In this document: positions 62,884 through 64,000 of the stretch, piece after piece
Position numbering within the stretch: the first letter of the stretch is position 1
Layout: each line of letters starts with the position of its first letter
From: Pseudomonas marginalis
GTDB taxonomy: Bacteria > Pseudomonadota > Gammaproteobacteria > Pseudomonadales > Pseudomonadaceae
Reading direction: 5' to 3'
DNA length: 64,000 nucleotides
Assembly (NCBI RefSeq): GCF_024169655.1
Contig: NZ_JALJWV010000001.1
Location: 2,671,001-2,735,000 of the forward strand
Program-made: the position numbers and the translations under genes
Notes under the pieces: model-generated
What the model was told of the DNA's origin: nothing
What the model saw: only the letters and a program-made list of their open reading frames with translations
Databases searched by the model: none

Positions 62884-64000
62884 ATGTCGGTCCCACTGCG
62901 TACCGTTCAGCTCAACGAAGCCAACGCCTTTCTGAAGAAACACCCTGAGGTCCTGTACGTCGATCTGCTGATTGCAGACATGAATGGCGTGGTGCGCGGC
63001 AAGCGCATCGAACGCACGGCGCTGCACAAGGTGTATGAAAAAGGCATCAACCTCCCGGCGTCGTTGTTCGCCCTGGACATCAATGGCTCGACCGTGGAAA
63101 GCACTGGCCTGGGCCTGGATATCGGCGACTCCGACCGCATCTGCTACCCGATCCCCGACACCCTGTGCATCGAGCCCTGGCAGAAGCGCCCCACCGCGCA
63201 ACTGTTGATGACCATGCATGAACTCGAAGGCCAGCCGTTCTTCGCCGACCCTCGGGAAGTGCTGCGCCAGGTGGTGAGCAAGTTCGACGAACTGGGCCTG
63301 ACCATTTGCGCCGCGTTCGAGCTGGAGTTCTACCTGATCGACCAGGACAACGTGAACGGCCGCCCGCAAGCACCGCGCTCGCCAATCTCGGGCAAGCGCC
63401 CGCATTCGACCCAGGTCTACCTGATCGATGACCTCGACGAATACGTCGATTGCCTGCAAGACATCCTTGAAGGCGCGAAAGAGCAGGGCATCCCCGCCGA
63501 CGCCATCGTCAAGGAAAGTGCCCCGGCGCAGTTCGAGGTCAACCTGCACCACGTCAGCGACCCGATCAAAGCCTGCGACTACGCGGTGCTGCTCAAGCGC
63601 CTGGTGAAAAACATCGCCTACGACCACGAGATGGACACCACCTTTATGGCCAAGCCCTATCCGGGCCAGGCCGGTAATGGCTTGCACGTGCACATCTCGA
63701 TCCTCGACAAAACGGGCACTAACATCTTCGCCAGCGACGACCCCGAGACCAACGACGCCCTGCGTCACGCCATCGGCGGCGTGCTCGAAACCCTGCCGGC
63801 GCAGATGGCGTTCCTCTGCCCGAACGTCAACTCCTACCGCCGCTTCGGCGCGCAGTTCTATGTGCCGAACTCGCCGAGCTGGGGCATCGACAACCGCACC
63901 GTCGCCGTGCGCGTGCCGACCGGTTCGGCGGATGCTGTGCGTATCGAGCACCGCGTGGCTGGCGCCGACGCCAACCCTTATCTGCTGATGGCCTCGGTAC
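62884..64000 (+). CDS. spuB: Gamma-glutamylpolyamine synthetase, 3' end outside window
   Basis: A glutamine-synthetase-fold enzyme, 372 residues visible. It joins glutamate to putrescine or other polyamines with ATP, the first step of their catabolism. ATG 62884 with AGGTG upstream gives MSVPLRTVQLNEANAFLKKH. Typical elements are VDLLIADMNGVVRGKRIERT, the glutamate-binding AAFELEFYLID, APAQFEVNLHHVSDPI, and KPYPGQAGNGLHVHISILD. The polyamine branch (PuuA/SpuB) is favoured over GlnA by the N-terminus and by the divergent spuA and nearby polyamine transporter. The C-terminus is cut by the window end. Confidence 0.92.
   Translation, partial: MSVPLRTVQLNEANAFLKKHPEVLYVDLLIADMNGVVRGKRIERTALHKVYEKGINLPASLFALDINGSTVESTGLGLDIGDSDRICYPIPDTLCIEPWQKRPTAQLLMTMHELEGQPFFADPREVLRQVVSKFDELGLTICAAFELEFYLIDQDNVNGRPQAPRSPISGKRPHSTQVYLIDDLDEYVDCLQDILEGAKEQGIPADAIVKESAPAQFEVNLHHVSDPIKACDYAVLLKRLVKNIAYDHEMDTTFMAKPYPGQAGNGLHVHISILDKTGTNIFASDDPETNDALRHAIGGVLETLPAQMAFLCPNVNSYRRFGAQFYVPNSPSWGIDNRTVAVRVPTGSADAVRIEHRVAGADANPYLLMASV

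Overview
The window is chromosomal DNA of a fluorescent Pseudomonas (P. fluorescens group). The base composition is GC-rich. Gene content and order are typical of that group: an LpxO and Wzz pair, MexEF-OprN efflux, a polyamine transport and gamma-glutamylation locus, Efe iron uptake, and REP palindromes of the GTAGGAGCGAGC and GTGGGAGGGGGC types. No rRNA, tRNA or CRISPR array was seen.

Layout. 1-12.9 kb is mostly core: a partial C-S lyase, gamma-glutamyltranspeptidase, PnuC with a nucleotide-kinase-like partner, a chemoreceptor, UppP, a LysR/azoreductase divergent pair, a secreted hydrolase, an MFS carrier and a YbiT-type ABC-F protein. 12.9-13.6 kb is a scar with an integrase tail and a broken azoreductase. 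13.6-23.2 kb carries a methyltransferase, Wzz, LpxO, a stand-alone LigD polymerase, an aldose dehydrogenase, a TetR repressor with its operator, and PssA. 23.4-26.8 kb is one 1146-residue toxin-like protein behind a leader that looks like an RsmA/RsmE target. 26.8-31.1 kb is the Fur-controlled efeUOBM operon.

32.2-35.2 kb is an accessory islet. It has an AT-rich orphan gene, a putative pore-forming toxin, two paralogous membrane proteins that look like immunity proteins, and the remnant of a second toxin tail. The islet is punctuated by copies of the sequence that forms the terminator of the neighbouring efflux operon. 35.2-42.1 kb is mexEF-oprN with a LysR gene placed where mexT normally lies.

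43.9-54.4 kb is the most interesting stretch. An ArsR-type repressor and a DHA2 exporter diverge around a 32-bp near-perfect palindrome. They are followed by a tightly coupled run: an N6-hydroxylase of the lysine/ornithine type, a free-standing cupin, a DadA-like FAD oxidase, a methionyl-tRNA-synthetase-like protein and a second DadA-like oxidase. In actinobacteria the same parts (N-hydroxylase, fused cupin/MetRS-like protein, FAD oxidase) form N-N bonds and release hydrazinoacetic acid. I infer an undescribed pseudomonad pathway to a hydrazine or related N-N compound, with cupin and MetRS-like parts on separate genes. A GST, a flavoprotein and NTF2-like genes just upstream may be tailoring functions.

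54.8-57.2 kb holds small Pseudomonas-specific genes and a structured non-coding stretch with a candidate sRNA. 57.5-64 kb is polyamine uptake (potF/G/H/I type) and the divergent spuA and spuB genes, the last cut by the window end.
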